Part shown: one piece after another, positions 1 to 8,181 of the stretch
Layout of the letters: each line of letters starts with the position of its first letter
How positions within the stretch are numbered: the stretch's first letter is position 1
DNA from: Nocardia aurantia
GTDB taxonomy: Bacteria > Actinomycetota > Actinomycetes > Mycobacteriales > Mycobacteriaceae
DNA length: 64,000 bases
Direction: 5' to 3'
Assembly: GCF_009604425.1 (NCBI RefSeq)
Contig: NZ_WEGI01000003.1
Coordinates: forward strand, 496,001 to 560,000
Translations under genes and position numbers: made by a program
Notes under the pieces: generated by a model
Databases searched by the model: none
What the model was told of the DNA's origin: nothing
Seen by the model: the letters and a program-made list of their open reading frames with translations, nothing else

Positions 1-618
1 CCGGTCCACCGCCGCCGGGTCGCCGTCGAACCGTATCCGCGGCAACAGCTCTCGCCGCAGGTCCGCGTCACCCGAGCGGAAGCGGACCAGATCGGCCGCG
101 TCGGCGGTCAGGCGCACGACCGGCTCGCCGTGGCGCGGCCCGAGAGTCGCGTCCCGGACCGAGAATTCGAAGCCGCGTCCGCCGATGCTCGCCCGGTAGG
201 TGGCGTCCGTCGCCCCCGCGCGCGCGGGGGCGAACGCCAGCAGGACCCCGGCGAGGAAGCCGTTGAGCGGCGTCGCGTCCTCGCCGGCGTCCGGCGGAGT
301 CACCATCGGCAGGCCGAACCAGGCCAGCGACTGCAAGACCGGAAACACTCGCCGCCAGCCGGTCTCGCTCATCGAGTAGACCGTGCGGGCCACCGGCGGC
401 GGGAGTTCGGTGCGCTCGATCAGCCCCGACTCCTCGAGTTCCCGCAGCCGGTCGGCGAGCAGGTTGGTCGCGATGCCCGGCAGCTGCGCGCGCAGGTCGC
501 TGTAACGCCGTGCGCCGCCGAGCAATTCACGGAAGATGAGCAGCGTCCACCGCTCGCCGAGGGAGTCGAGCCCCTTCGCGATCGGGCAGTTCTGATCGTA
601 GCTGCGCCGCTTCTGCAC
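1..618 (-). CDS. HxlR-family winged-helix regulator (3' end cut by window)
   Basis: The reverse strand reads VQKRRSYDQNCPIAKGLD followed by LGERWTLLIFRELL, the hallmark N-terminus of HxlR/MarR-like winged-helix repressors: a Cys near residue 11, then the GxRWTLLIL helix. The wing region (LADRLRELEESGLIERTE) follows, and a longer C-terminal part resembles the SCP2-like extension of actinobacterial HxlR proteins. The gene runs off the left edge, so its C-terminus is not seen. GTG at 618 is chosen because the conserved domain starts at once; an in-frame TTG at 636 is the alternative. A palindrome directly upstream suggests autoregulation. No divergent target gene is visible: the next gene (784-2319) points the same way. 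The family call is firm; the ligand is unknown. Confidence 0.85.
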   Translation of the reverse strand, partial: MQKRRSYDQNCPIAKGLDSLGERWTLLIFRELLGGARRYSDLRAQLPGIATNLLADRLRELEESGLIERTELPPPVARTVYSMSETGWRRVFPVLQSLAWFGLPMVTPPDAGEDATPLNGFLAGVLLAFAPARAGATDATYRASIGGRGFEFSVRDATLGPRHGEPVVRLTADAADLVRFRSGDADLRRELLPRIRFDGDPAAVDR

Positions 619-633
619 GAAAAGAAACTCTAC

Positions 634-652
634 CAACTAGACAAACAAGTTG
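634..652. promoter_or_regulatory. Candidate HxlR operator (CAACT-N9-AGTTG)
   Basis: A perfect 5-bp inverted repeat, CAACT and AGTTG separated by 9 bp, lies 16 bp upstream of the GTG start of the HxlR gene. HxlR-family proteins commonly bind short ACT...AGT palindromes over their own promoter. Autorepression is inferred. Confidence 0.45.
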
Positions 653-783
653 TGCACGGTAGTCGCTTCGCATCGGCGTGGTGGTCGAGCACGGGCCTGC
701 CCGCGCGGCACGGCTGCGTCGTCGCCCCGGCGGCCCGGCGCGCAGCCCGCCGCGAACGCTGCGCCGCCGGGTGTTCCGATCGC

Positions 784-2319
784 TCAGGACAGCAGGCGGC
801 GGAGCAGCTTGTTGCCGAAGCCGTGCTTAATCACCATCTCCAGGCTGCGAATCGTCTTGTCCGAGTACGGGTACCAGATGCTCTCCTGCTTCGGCTGCCA
901 GCGGTCGATCAGGATCGGCAGCGGATGGGTGAAGCCGCGCAGCGCGTCCAGGCCGTTGACATGGCCGAGGCCGCTGTTCTTGCGGCCGCCGAACGGCGCC
1001 TCCGGGACGCCGTAGATGACGGACGCGTCGTTGTGCACGACCGAACCGGTGTGCAGTTGAGCGGCGATGCGCCGGGCCTTGTCCGCGTCCTTGGTGAACA
1101 CCGAACCGCTGAGGCCGTACTGCGAGTCGTTGGCCATCCGGATGGCCTCCTCCTCGTCCCGTACCCGCATGATCGCCGCGATCGGCCCGAAGGTCTCCTC
1201 GGTCATGATCTCCATGTCGTGGTTCGCGTCGACCACCACGGTGGGCTGGAAGTACAGGCCGTTACCGGCGGCCGGCGCGCCACCGACGACGATGTCGGCA
1301 CCCTTGGCCTTGGCGTCGTCGACGTGCTTGGCCACGATGTCCATCTGCCGATCCCAGAACAGCGGGCCCATATCGGTGTCGCCGGGACCGTAGGTGACCT
1401 CGGCGGCCCGCTTCGACACCAGCCGGATGAACTCGTCGGCGACGCTGTCCACCACGTAGATCCGCTCGACGCTCATGCACACCTGGCCGGTGTTGAACAT
1501 CGACAGGTACACCGCGCCCGCCGCGGCCCGATCCAGATCGGCGTCGGCGCAGACGATCATCGCGTCCTTGCCGCCGAGTTCCAGCGTGCAGGGGAGCAGC
1601 CGCTCGGCGCAGGCCGCGGCGATCTTGCGCCCGGTGCCCACGCTGCCGGTGAAGCACACCTTGTCGATCTCGGCCGCGACCAGCGCCGCGCCGGTCTCGC
1701 CGTCACCGTGCACGACCTGCACGACATCGGCGGGAACCCCCGCCTCGTGCAGGATCTTCACCGCCCACTCGCCCGAGCGCGGGGTGACCTCCGAGGGCTT
1801 CAGCACCGCGGTGTTGCCGGCCAGCAGCGCCTGCACAACGGGGTTGAGCGACAACACGAACGGGCCGTTCCACGGCGTGATCACGCCGACCACACCCAGC
1901 GCCTGATAGTGGACGAACAGCTTCTTCGTCGGCTTCAGGTAGCCGTGCAGCGGCTGCCGGTGCGGCTTCAGGTCGCGCGGCGCGCGATGGGTCCAGAAGG
2001 CGAGGAAATCGCACGACGGCACGATCTCCACGGCCAGCGCCTCGGTCTGCGGCTTGCCGGTCTCCGCGCGGACGGTCGCGATGATCTCGTCGCGCCGGGC
2101 CACCAGCACATCGATCGCCGAGCGCAGGATGGCGGCGCGCTCGGCCACCGGCCGCGCGGCCCACGCGGGTTGCGCCGCGCGGGCCCGCGCCACCGCCGCC
2201 GCCACGTCGTCGGCGGTGCTCACCTCGACCTCGTCGATGCGGTGGCGATCCACCGGACTGTCCAGGACGAGCCGGCGCCGGTCACCGGCGGCCGCCGGGG
2301 CGGATTGAACGATGGCCAT
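784..2319 (-). CDS. NAD(P)+-dependent aldehyde dehydrogenase
   Basis: 511 residues, normal for the ALDH superfamily. All catalytic features are present: PWN with Asn151, the glycine-rich FTGSVGTG (about 223-230) of the cofactor fold, LELGGK with general-base Glu247, and GQVC with nucleophile Cys281. ATG 2319 is preceded by GAGGAG at good spacing. The gene is the last of a leftward set (SDR 3489-2674, ferredoxin 2639-2451, ALDH), but a 131-bp gap with its own repeats may hold a separate promoter. It probably oxidises an aldehyde made by the neighbouring oxygenases or alcohol dehydrogenases to a carboxylate. The substrate cannot be read from sequence. Confidence 0.93.
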   Translation of the reverse strand: MAIVQSAPAAAGDRRRLVLDSPVDRHRIDEVEVSTADDVAAAVARARAAQPAWAARPVAERAAILRSAIDVLVARRDEIIATVRAETGKPQTEALAVEIVPSCDFLAFWTHRAPRDLKPHRQPLHGYLKPTKKLFVHYQALGVVGVITPWNGPFVLSLNPVVQALLAGNTAVLKPSEVTPRSGEWAVKILHEAGVPADVVQVVHGDGETGAALVAAEIDKVCFTGSVGTGRKIAAACAERLLPCTLELGGKDAMIVCADADLDRAAAGAVYLSMFNTGQVCMSVERIYVVDSVADEFIRLVSKRAAEVTYGPGDTDMGPLFWDRQMDIVAKHVDDAKAKGADIVVGGAPAAGNGLYFQPTVVVDANHDMEIMTEETFGPIAAIMRVRDEEEAIRMANDSQYGLSGSVFTKDADKARRIAAQLHTGSVVHNDASVIYGVPEAPFGGRKNSGLGHVNGLDALRGFTHPLPILIDRWQPKQESIWYPYSDKTIRSLEMVIKHGFGNKLLRRLLS

Positions 2320-2405
2320 GATCTGCTCCTCACCCAGTGCCGAGACTGCAACTGGTTCTCTTTGTAAGGTAGCGGATCCGGCTGGGCAGATCTGTACATC
2401 AGGCG

Positions 2406-2435
2406 CAGAAAATTGACACCTGTTCCAGAAAATTG
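2406..2435. promoter_or_regulatory. Direct repeat CAGAAAATTG x2 upstream of ALDH
   Basis: The decamer CAGAAAATTG occurs at 2406-2415 and 2426-2435, exactly 20 bp (two helical turns) apart, in the gap before the ALDH start. Between them, on the reverse strand, lies TGGAACAGGTGTCA, which matches the KstR-type consensus TNNAACNNGTTNNA at all but one fixed position. AT-rich DNA here contrasts with the surroundings. A regulator site is inferred; which protein binds is unknown. Confidence 0.4.
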
Positions 2436-2450
2436 GCGGACGGGACTCCG

Positions 2451-2639
2451 TCAGGTGAGCACGATGGCCCGTTCGGGGCAGTTGTCGGCCGCCTCGCGCG
2501 CCTTGTCGGCGAGTTCGGCGGGGACGTCGGAGACGAGGGCGGTGCCGTGGCCCTCGGCATCGAGGTCGAAGACCTCCGGGCAGATCTCCCAGCAGCGGGC
2601 GTGGCCCTGGCAGCGGTCCGGATCGACGGCGACGTGCAT
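2451..2639 (-). CDS. P450-type [3Fe-4S] ferredoxin
   Basis: 62 residues, typical of the small ferredoxins that feed actinobacterial cytochromes P450. The cluster motif is Cys10-X2-His13-X2-Cys16, then Cys20-Pro region and a distal Cys54-Pro. His replaces the fourth cysteine of a [4Fe-4S] site, which fits the CXX(?)XXC(X)nCP class with a 3Fe-4S cluster. AGGAGA precedes ATG 2639. It sits 34 bp behind the SDR gene and upstream of the ALDH, so it is likely co-transcribed. The P450 at 12516-13730 or the Rieske oxygenase at 9601-10830 are plausible electron acceptors; no ferredoxin reductase gene is present in the window. Confidence 0.9.
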   Translation of the reverse strand: MHVAVDPDRCQGHARCWEICPEVFDLDAEGHGTALVSDVPAELADKAREAADNCPERAIVLT

Positions 2640-2673
2640 GAACGGATCTCCTAGGCGTGGTGCGGGATTCGGA

Positions 2674-3489
2674 TCAGAAGGTGGCGGACACGGCCCACGG
2701 GCCCTCGGTGAAGGGGCGGCCGAGCACTTCCATGCTGAAGACGATACGACCGGTGACCGCCGCCGGATCGGACGTACACAGCACGTGCGCGGCCTCGGGC
2801 ATGGCGTCGTCCGGCTCGACCGGGGCGTTGTCGGGGGTGTGCGGCGAGACCACGGCCACGCCGGGGGTCATCACCAGACCGGAGGTGCCGAGCGAGTTCA
2901 CGCTCACGCCGCTGCCGTGCAACTCGGCGGCGAGGCCGGTGGTGAGGCGGTCCAGGGCCGACTTGTACATGCCGTAGGGCACGCAGCCGTCCTTGGCCCA
3001 CTCCGGGTACGGCGGGCCGAGCGGGTGGCGGGCCTGTTTGGAGGTGATGTTGAGGATCCAGCCGCGGCCGCGGTCGACCATGCCGGGGGCGGCCAGCTGG
3101 CACAGCCGGAACGGCGCGGTCACCATGATCTGCTGCATCACCGCGTTGCGGCGCGGCGCGACATCCAGCGCCGGACCGTAGAAATTGACGCCGGCGTTGT
3201 TCACCAGGGTGTCGACCGGGCCGAGCGCCTCCTCGGCGCGGGCCACGATGGTGTCGAGCTGATCGGGATCGGTGAGATCGGCCGGGATCGCCGCCGCGCG
3301 ACCGCCGCCGGTGCGGATGTTCTCGACCACCTCTTCGATCGAACCGGGCAGGCGTGATTCGCCGGGGCCGGCCGTGCGGGCGACCACCGCGACCGCGGCT
3401 CCGGCGGCGGCGAACCGCTCGGCGATCCGCGCGCCGATGCCGCGGCTGGCGCCGGTGACTATGGCCACGCGGCCGTCCATCGATCCCAC
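2674..3489 (-). CDS. Short-chain dehydrogenase/reductase (SDR)
   Basis: Rossmann fold with the classical glycine motif TGASRGIG (about residues 12-19) and the NNAG motif. The catalytic Tyr-Lys appears as YGMYKS and the Ser is within ILNITS. The segment between strand 5 and the Tyr is long (QARHPLGPPYPEWAKDG), pointing to a bulky or unusual substrate pocket. GTG 3489 is chosen because GGGGAG sits 5 nt upstream; ATG 3480 is an alternative. First gene of the leftward SDR-ferredoxin-ALDH group. Its promoter carries one copy of the shared 18-bp palindrome. Likely oxidises an alcohol made by the oxygenases. Confidence 0.88.
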   Translation of the reverse strand: MGSMDGRVAIVTGASRGIGARIAERFAAAGAAVAVVARTAGPGESRLPGSIEEVVENIRTGGGRAAAIPADLTDPDQLDTIVARAEEALGPVDTLVNNAGVNFYGPALDVAPRRNAVMQQIMVTAPFRLCQLAAPGMVDRGRGWILNITSKQARHPLGPPYPEWAKDGCVPYGMYKSALDRLTTGLAAELHGSGVSVNSLGTSGLVMTPGVAVVSPHTPDNAPVEPDDAMPEAAHVLCTSDPAAVTGRIVFSMEVLGRPFTEGPWAVSATF

Positions 3490-3550
3490 AACTGCTCCCC
3501 GCGACAACGTCGACCGGCGCCCTTCGCCGGACCGGGCCTCATGGTAGCAA

Positions 3551-3575
3551 AGTGAGTACCCACTTTCTCTAGATA
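3551..3575 (-). promoter_or_regulatory. Promoter with shared 18-bp operator, copy a (SDR operon)
   Basis: AGTGAGTACCCACTTTCT at 3551-3568. On the reverse strand the -10-like TATCTA (3575-3570) is followed by one base and then the palindrome, so a repressor there would cover the start point of the SDR operon. The inner AAAGTG-N6-CACTTT inverted repeat is perfect. Confidence 0.6.
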
Positions 3576-3593
3576 TCCGGGACCCGGCCCGGC

Positions 3594-3618
3594 TATCTTG
3601 AGTGAGTACCTGCTCAGT
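3594..3618 (+). promoter_or_regulatory. Promoter with shared 18-bp operator, copy b (amidohydrolase)
   Basis: -10-like TATCTT (3594-3599), one base, then AGTGAGTACCTGCTCAGT (3601-3618), 31 bp before ATG 3650. Same geometry as copies a, e, f and g. It lies back to back with copy a in the divergent promoter. Confidence 0.6.
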
Positions 3619-3649
3619 AGTGGCCGGATGCCCCGGAAGGACGTGAACC

Positions 3650-5356
3650 ATGCACGACGTCGTGATCCGTGGCGGTGAGGTGGTCGACGGGACCGGCGTG
3701 GCCCCGCGCCGCGCCGACATCGCCGTCGACGGTGACCGGATCACCGCGGTGGGATCGGTGCCCGAGCCCGGCCGGCGCGAGATCGATGCCGAAGGACGTT
3801 ACGTCACACCCGGTTTCATCGACGTGCACACCCATCTGGATGCCCAGCTGTTCTGGGATCCGCTGGCCACGCCGTCCTGCTACCACGGCATCACCACCGT
3901 GGTGATGGGCAACTGCGGGGTCACCTTCGCGCCGGTGCGCGGCGGGCAGGAGGAGTACCTGGCCCGGATGATGGAGTCGGTGGAGGACATTCCGGCCGAC
4001 ACCATCATGGCCGGGCTGGACTGGGGCTGGCAGACCTACGGCGAGTATCTGAAACAGCTGGGCAGCAGGCGATTCGGGCTCAATGTCGGCGGTCTGGTGG
4101 GGCACAGCGCGGTGCGGTACCACGTGATGGGGGAGCGCGGGCTCGACGAACAACCGGCCGGCCCGGACGACATCGCCGCGATGGCGGCGCTCGTCGGGGA
4201 GGCGATCGACGGTGGGGCCCTGGGCTTCTCGACCTCGCGGACCTACATGCACACCGTGCCCGACGGCCGCCCGGTTCCGGGCACCTTCGCCGCCGAGGAC
4301 GAACTGTCCGCCATCGGCGCGGTGCTCGCGCAGCGCGGCCGCGGCACCTTCCAGGTGGTGCCCCGCATCGGCGAACGCGACGGCGCCGAGCGCGCCAACT
4401 CCCGCGCCGAGATGGCGTGGATGGAACGGGTGAGCCGGGAATCCGGCCGCCCCCTTGCCTTCTCGATCATGCAGAGCGATCGGCGGCCCGGATTGTGGGC
4501 CTGGGTCATGGACGAGGTGTCCGCCGCGCGCGGCCGCGACGCCGATCTGCGGCCGATGACCGCGGTGCGCGGCAGCGCCATCCTCTACGGGCTGGTCGGC
4601 CGCACGCCGTACGACTCGCTGCCGGAATGGGCCGAGCTGATGGCGAAGCCGTTCGAGGCGCGCCTGGCCGCGCTGGCCGACGAGACGGTCCGCAAGCGGC
4701 TGGCCGACGCCGCCGGACGCCCGGTCGAACTGTCGGGGCCACTGGCGCCGAAGGATCCGTCGAAGATGTACCTGATGCCGCCCGGCTCCGCCGAATACGA
4801 CGTCAGCGCCGGCAACAGCCTTGCCGCGGAAGCGGATCGGCGCGGGGCGGGTCCCGCCGCGGCGCTGCTCGACTACTTCGTCGAGACCGCGGGCCGCGGG
4901 CTGCTGTACTACCCGGTGCTGAACCAGGACCTGGCCGCGGTGGCCGCGATGATCACCAACCCGGACGTGGTCGTCGGGGTGGCCGACGCGGGGGCGCACG
5001 TGGCGCTGACCATGGACGCCGGCAATTCGACCTTCTTCCTCAAGCACTGGGTGCGCGAGCGCGCCCTGCTCGACATCGGCACGGCGATCCGGAAACTCAC
5101 GTACGAGGGCGCCGACCTGTTCGGCATCCCGGACCGCGGGGTGCTGCGGCCCGGCGCCTTCGCCGACGTCAACGTGCTCGATCTGGAGCGGCTGGACCTG
5201 TTCACGCCGGAGATGGCGTCCGATTTCCCGCTGGGCGCCAACCGATTCGTGCAACGGGCCCAGGGTTACGACTACACCCTGGTCAACGGCGTGGTGCTGG
5301 TCGACCACGACGAACTCACCGGCGAGTTGCCGGGGCGGATCGTGACCGCCGCCTGA
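3650..5356 (+). CDS. D-aminoacylase-like amidohydrolase (amidohydrolase_3)
   Basis: 568 residues. An N-terminal beta-sandwich start (VVIRGGEVVDGTG) is followed by the TIM-barrel metal motif HTHLDAQ near residue 60, the MGNCG loop with the metal-bridging Cys of D-aminoacylases, and ADAGAH near residue 440 with the catalytic Asp. The two histidines that hold the second zinc in N-acyl-D-amino-acid deacylases are not evident: the equivalent stretches read FQVVPRIG and FSIMQSD. The substrate may therefore not be an acyl-D-amino acid. AAGGACG precedes ATG 3650. It is divergent from the SDR operon, under operator copy b, and followed by the thiolase. A second paralogue lies at 10839-12479. Likely cleaves an amide, lactam or similar bond; specificity unknown. 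Confidence 0.85.
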   Translation: MHDVVIRGGEVVDGTGVAPRRADIAVDGDRITAVGSVPEPGRREIDAEGRYVTPGFIDVHTHLDAQLFWDPLATPSCYHGITTVVMGNCGVTFAPVRGGQEEYLARMMESVEDIPADTIMAGLDWGWQTYGEYLKQLGSRRFGLNVGGLVGHSAVRYHVMGERGLDEQPAGPDDIAAMAALVGEAIDGGALGFSTSRTYMHTVPDGRPVPGTFAAEDELSAIGAVLAQRGRGTFQVVPRIGERDGAERANSRAEMAWMERVSRESGRPLAFSIMQSDRRPGLWAWVMDEVSAARGRDADLRPMTAVRGSAILYGLVGRTPYDSLPEWAELMAKPFEARLAALADETVRKRLADAAGRPVELSGPLAPKDPSKMYLMPPGSAEYDVSAGNSLAAEADRRGAGPAAALLDYFVETAGRGLLYYPVLNQDLAAVAAMITNPDVVVGVADAGAHVALTMDAGNSTFFLKHWVRERALLDIGTAIRKLTYEGADLFGIPDRGVLRPGAFADVNVLDLERLDLFTPEMASDFPLGANRFVQRAQGYDYTLVNGVVLVDHDELTGELPGRIVTAA

Positions 5357-5380
5357 ACGGCGACGGTTGCCACGGGCCTA

Positions 5381-5398
5381 CCGTAGTACTTACCGTCT
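5381..5398. promoter_or_regulatory. Weak ninth copy of the shared operator (thiolase)
   Basis: CCGTAGTACTTACCGTCT lies 67 bp before the thiolase start. It resembles copy f in its TACTTACC core but matches the left half-site poorly, and no -10 sits at the usual distance. Possible but uncertain. Confidence 0.3.
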
Positions 5399-5465
5399 CT
5401 ATTACAAGAGGCTGAAACGTCAGCAGCGCGAACACGTTCGCACACACAGAAATGAGGTGAGTCCG

Positions 5466-6644
5466 ATGAGCCGGGAAGCGGTGATCGTCGCGGGCGCTCG
5501 GACCGCGATCGGGACGGCGTTCAAGGGCACGCTGGTCGACACGGATGCCTTCGAACTCGGCACGGCGGCCGTCGCGGAGGCGGTCCGGCGGTCGGGTCTG
5601 GAACCGGAACTGGTCGACGACGTGGTGATCGGCGAGTCGCTGTATGGCGGCGGCGCGATCGCCCGGTACGTCGCGATCGAGGCGGGCCTGGTGAACGCGC
5701 CCGGTATCGCGCACAACCGGCACTGCGCCTCGGGCCTGTCCTCGGTGCAGACCGCGTCGGCCTCGGTGCTGGCCGGGATGGACCGGGTGGTGATCGCCGG
5801 TGGCGCGCAGTCGAGTTCGACCTCGCCGAAGGCCAGCCGCCGGATCCCGGGCACCGACGAATGGGACGAGCGCTGGCTCGCGCCGAGCCACCGCGGCACC
5901 CCCGACGCCCCGATCGACGACATGGGCATCACGGTCGGCTGGAACACCGCGGTCCGCGCGAAGCTGACCCGCGCCGACATGGACGAGTGGGCGCTGCGGT
6001 CGCACGAACGCGCGATCGCCGGCATCGACGCCGGATCGTTCGCCGACGAGATCGTGCCGATCCAGGTGACCCGCCGCGACGGCAGCACGGTCACCTTCGC
6101 CGTCGACGAACATCCGCGCCGCACAACGACTCTGGAGAAGCTGGCCTCGCTGAAGCCGCTGCATCCGGAGATCGAGGGCTTCAGCATCACCGCGGGCAAC
6201 GCCTCCGGCGTGAACGACGCCGCGGCCGCGGTCGTGATCACCGACGGCGACCTGGCCCGCGAGCGCGGCCTGCGGCCGCTGGCCGTGGTGCGGTCCTGGG
6301 CCTCGGTCGGGGTGCCGCCGGTGGAGACCGGGCTCGCCCCCTCGCCGGCGATCCGCAAGGCGCTCGGCCGCGCCGGGCTCGCGGTCGGCGACGTGAAGCT
6401 GTGGGAGATCAACGAGGCGTTCGCCTCCGTGGCCGTGGCCGCCACGCGCGAACTCGGCCTGGACGAGGACACCGTGAACGTCCTGGGCAGCGGATGCAGC
6501 CTGGGCCATCCGATCGCCACCACCGGCACCCGGATGATCCTCACCCTGGCGCACGAATTGCGCCGCCGCGGTGGAGGTATCGGCGTCGCCGCGATGTGCG
6601 CCGGCGGTGGCATGGGCAGCGCCGTGGTGATCGAGGTCCCGTAG
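5466..6644 (+). CDS. Acetyl-CoA acetyltransferase (thiolase II family)
   Basis: 392 residues, standard thiolase length. Nucleophile Cys87 lies in NRHCASG. The C-terminal catalytic pair is present: GHPIATTG with His348 and CAGGGMG with Cys378. GAGGTGAG precedes ATG 5466. The sequence ends a few bases before the convergent hydrolase gene. In the island it would perform thiolytic cleavage (3-ketoacyl-CoA plus CoA to acyl-CoA plus acetyl-CoA) at the end of a beta-oxidation-like sequence, or the reverse condensation. The usual GHPxGATG is GHPIATTG here, a mild variation near the active-site His. Confidence 0.92.
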   Translation: MSREAVIVAGARTAIGTAFKGTLVDTDAFELGTAAVAEAVRRSGLEPELVDDVVIGESLYGGGAIARYVAIEAGLVNAPGIAHNRHCASGLSSVQTASASVLAGMDRVVIAGGAQSSSTSPKASRRIPGTDEWDERWLAPSHRGTPDAPIDDMGITVGWNTAVRAKLTRADMDEWALRSHERAIAGIDAGSFADEIVPIQVTRRDGSTVTFAVDEHPRRTTTLEKLASLKPLHPEIEGFSITAGNASGVNDAAAAVVITDGDLARERGLRPLAVVRSWASVGVPPVETGLAPSPAIRKALGRAGLAVGDVKLWEINEAFASVAVAATRELGLDEDTVNVLGSGCSLGHPIATTGTRMILTLAHELRRRGGGIGVAAMCAGGGMGSAVVIEVP

Positions 6645-6649
6645 CGGGT

Positions 6650-7549
6650 TCAGTCCCTGTTCAGGTGCCCGCCGAGGAAGAACGCGGCGCGGGCCAGCGC
6701 CGCGTCGGCCTCGTCGAGGGTGCCCGCGAAGGATTGGAACACGTGGGGTACGTCGGCGGTGATGTCCAGGATGACATCCACGCCGGCGGCCCGGGCGCGG
6801 GCGGCCAGGCGGGTGGCGTCGTCGAGCAGTAGTTCGTTGGTGCCGGCCTGGAGCAGCATCGGCGGGAAACCGGTGAGATCGGCGAAAACCGCTGGGCTGA
6901 GCAGGGGTTGGCGAGGATCCCGGCCGTCCAGATACATCGCGGCGGTGTGGTCGAGGCTCGCGCGGGTGAACAGCGGGTCGGCACCCGCCTTGGTGTCCAT
7001 GCTCTCGCCGGTACGGGTCAGGTCGAGGCCGGGGGAGAAGGCCACGATCGCGGCGGGCAGCGGCAGTCCCGCGTCCCGGGCGGCCAGGCAGGTCGTGACG
7101 GTCAGGCCGCCGCCCGCCGAATCGCCGGCGAAGGCGATCGTCGCGGGGTCCTCGCCGCCGTCGAGCAGGGCACGGTAGGCGCTCAGGGTGTCCTCGATCG
7201 CCGCCGGGAACGGATGTTCGGGGGCCAGCCGGTAGTCCACCGAGAACGCGCGGAATCCGGTGCGGGTCACCAGGTTCGCGGTCAGTGACATCGCCGTCTC
7301 GGGGGAGCCGAAGACGAAGGCGCCGCCGTGGAAGTACAGGATCGTCCCGGCCCGGGGTGCTTCTGCCGGTTCGACCAGGACCGCGGGCCGGTCGCCGAGT
7401 GTGGTGGTGCGGGTGCGGATCCCCTCGGGGACGCGCATTCGCGCCATCAACGCCCGGAAATTCGCTCGGATCTCCGCCACCGAACCGTCCCCGGCCGGAC
7501 GGGGCTGCCGCAGCAGTGTGTCGATCCGGGCCCGTTGTTCCCTGCTCAT
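6650..7549 (-). CDS. Alpha/beta hydrolase, HSL family (esterase)
   Basis: 299 residues of the hormone-sensitive-lipase/acetylesterase family. HGGAF (oxyanion hole), GDSAGG with the Ser nucleophile, and a C-terminal DVPHVFQSF region with the catalytic His are all visible; the acid is probably in the LLLDDA segment. Cytosolic, no signal peptide. ATG 7549 has AAGG upstream. It is divergent from a MarR gene (7593-8066), so that regulator probably controls it. It hydrolyses short acyl or aryl esters by family analogy. Confidence 0.9.
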   Translation of the reverse strand: MSREQRARIDTLLRQPRPAGDGSVAEIRANFRALMARMRVPEGIRTRTTTLGDRPAVLVEPAEAPRAGTILYFHGGAFVFGSPETAMSLTANLVTRTGFRAFSVDYRLAPEHPFPAAIEDTLSAYRALLDGGEDPATIAFAGDSAGGGLTVTTCLAARDAGLPLPAAIVAFSPGLDLTRTGESMDTKAGADPLFTRASLDHTAAMYLDGRDPRQPLLSPAVFADLTGFPPMLLQAGTNELLLDDATRLAARARAAGVDVILDITADVPHVFQSFAGTLDEADAALARAAFFLGGHLNRD

Positions 7550-7565
7550 CGCTGTACCTTCCCGA

Positions 7566-7602
7566 GAAGTATCTTCCGGTACAGTATATGCCATGGAATA
7601 TA
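7566..7602. promoter_or_regulatory. Divergent MarR/hydrolase promoter with palindromes
   Basis: The 43-bp divergent gap holds GAAG-TAT-CTTC (7566-7576) and TATAT-N8-ATATA (7585-7602), the second running over the MarR start codon. This AT-rich patch is the only place for both promoters. MarR autorepression and control of the hydrolase are inferred. Confidence 0.4.
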
Positions 7603-8066
7603 TATCCGGTGGCGGCGTCGACCTGACGGGGCTGTTCGCCGATCTGGTCCGGTGTGAGACGCGGTTGTACAACGCGCTGAACGATCGCCTGCGCGAGCGG
7701 CACGGGATCGTCACCTCGCAATTCGAGTCCCTGCGCTTCCTGCGCGACCATCCGGGGGCACGGGTCGCGGATCTCGCGGACGAGTTCGCCGCCGGGGTCG
7801 GGGCGATCAGTAAGGGGGTCGACCGCCTGGAGAAGCAGGGCTGGGTTGTGCGGCAGGCCAATCCGGCCGACCGGCGGTCGTCGCTGCTGGCACTGACCGC
7901 GGACGGGGCGGAACTGCTGGCGGCGGCGGAGCGGACCTTCGCCGAACGGTTGCGCGAACTGTTGGGCGCGGTGGCGAGCGACTCGGCGTTACCGGCTGTC
8001 GCGCAGACTCTTTCGCGATTACGCGGTGCGCTCGAGCGCGACGGGGTGGGCCGGCCTGCCGGGTGA
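7593..8066 (+). CDS. MarR-family transcriptional regulator
   Basis: 157 residues with the MarR winged helix-turn-helix: LADEFAAGVGAISKGVDRLEKQG as recognition region (about 65-85) and the wing ADRRSSLLALTADG (about 92-105). ATG 7593 is chosen because it begins the MarR domain. Divergent from the HSL-type hydrolase, the usual layout for a MarR repressor and its target. Convergent with the 8182-8640 gene. Ligand unknown. Confidence 0.9.
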   Translation: MEYISGGGVDLTGLFADLVRCETRLYNALNDRLRERHGIVTSQFESLRFLRDHPGARVADLADEFAAGVGAISKGVDRLEKQGWVVRQANPADRRSSLLALTADGAELLAAAERTFAERLRELLGAVASDSALPAVAQTLSRLRGALERDGVGRPAG

Positions 8067-8181
8067 TCGGCCCGGGGCAGCGCGATCGGCTGGGCCGGTC
8101 CACTGGATGGTCGGCCCGGGCAGGGTGCGGGGCGGGCCGGGGCGGTGATCGGCCCGGGCGGGGCGATCGGATGCGCGGCGA

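Noticed and set aside
130..2367. 745-codon open frame opposite the first ALDH and HxlR genes
   Set aside because: Arg/Gly/His-rich shadow of real genes on the other strand; no domain.
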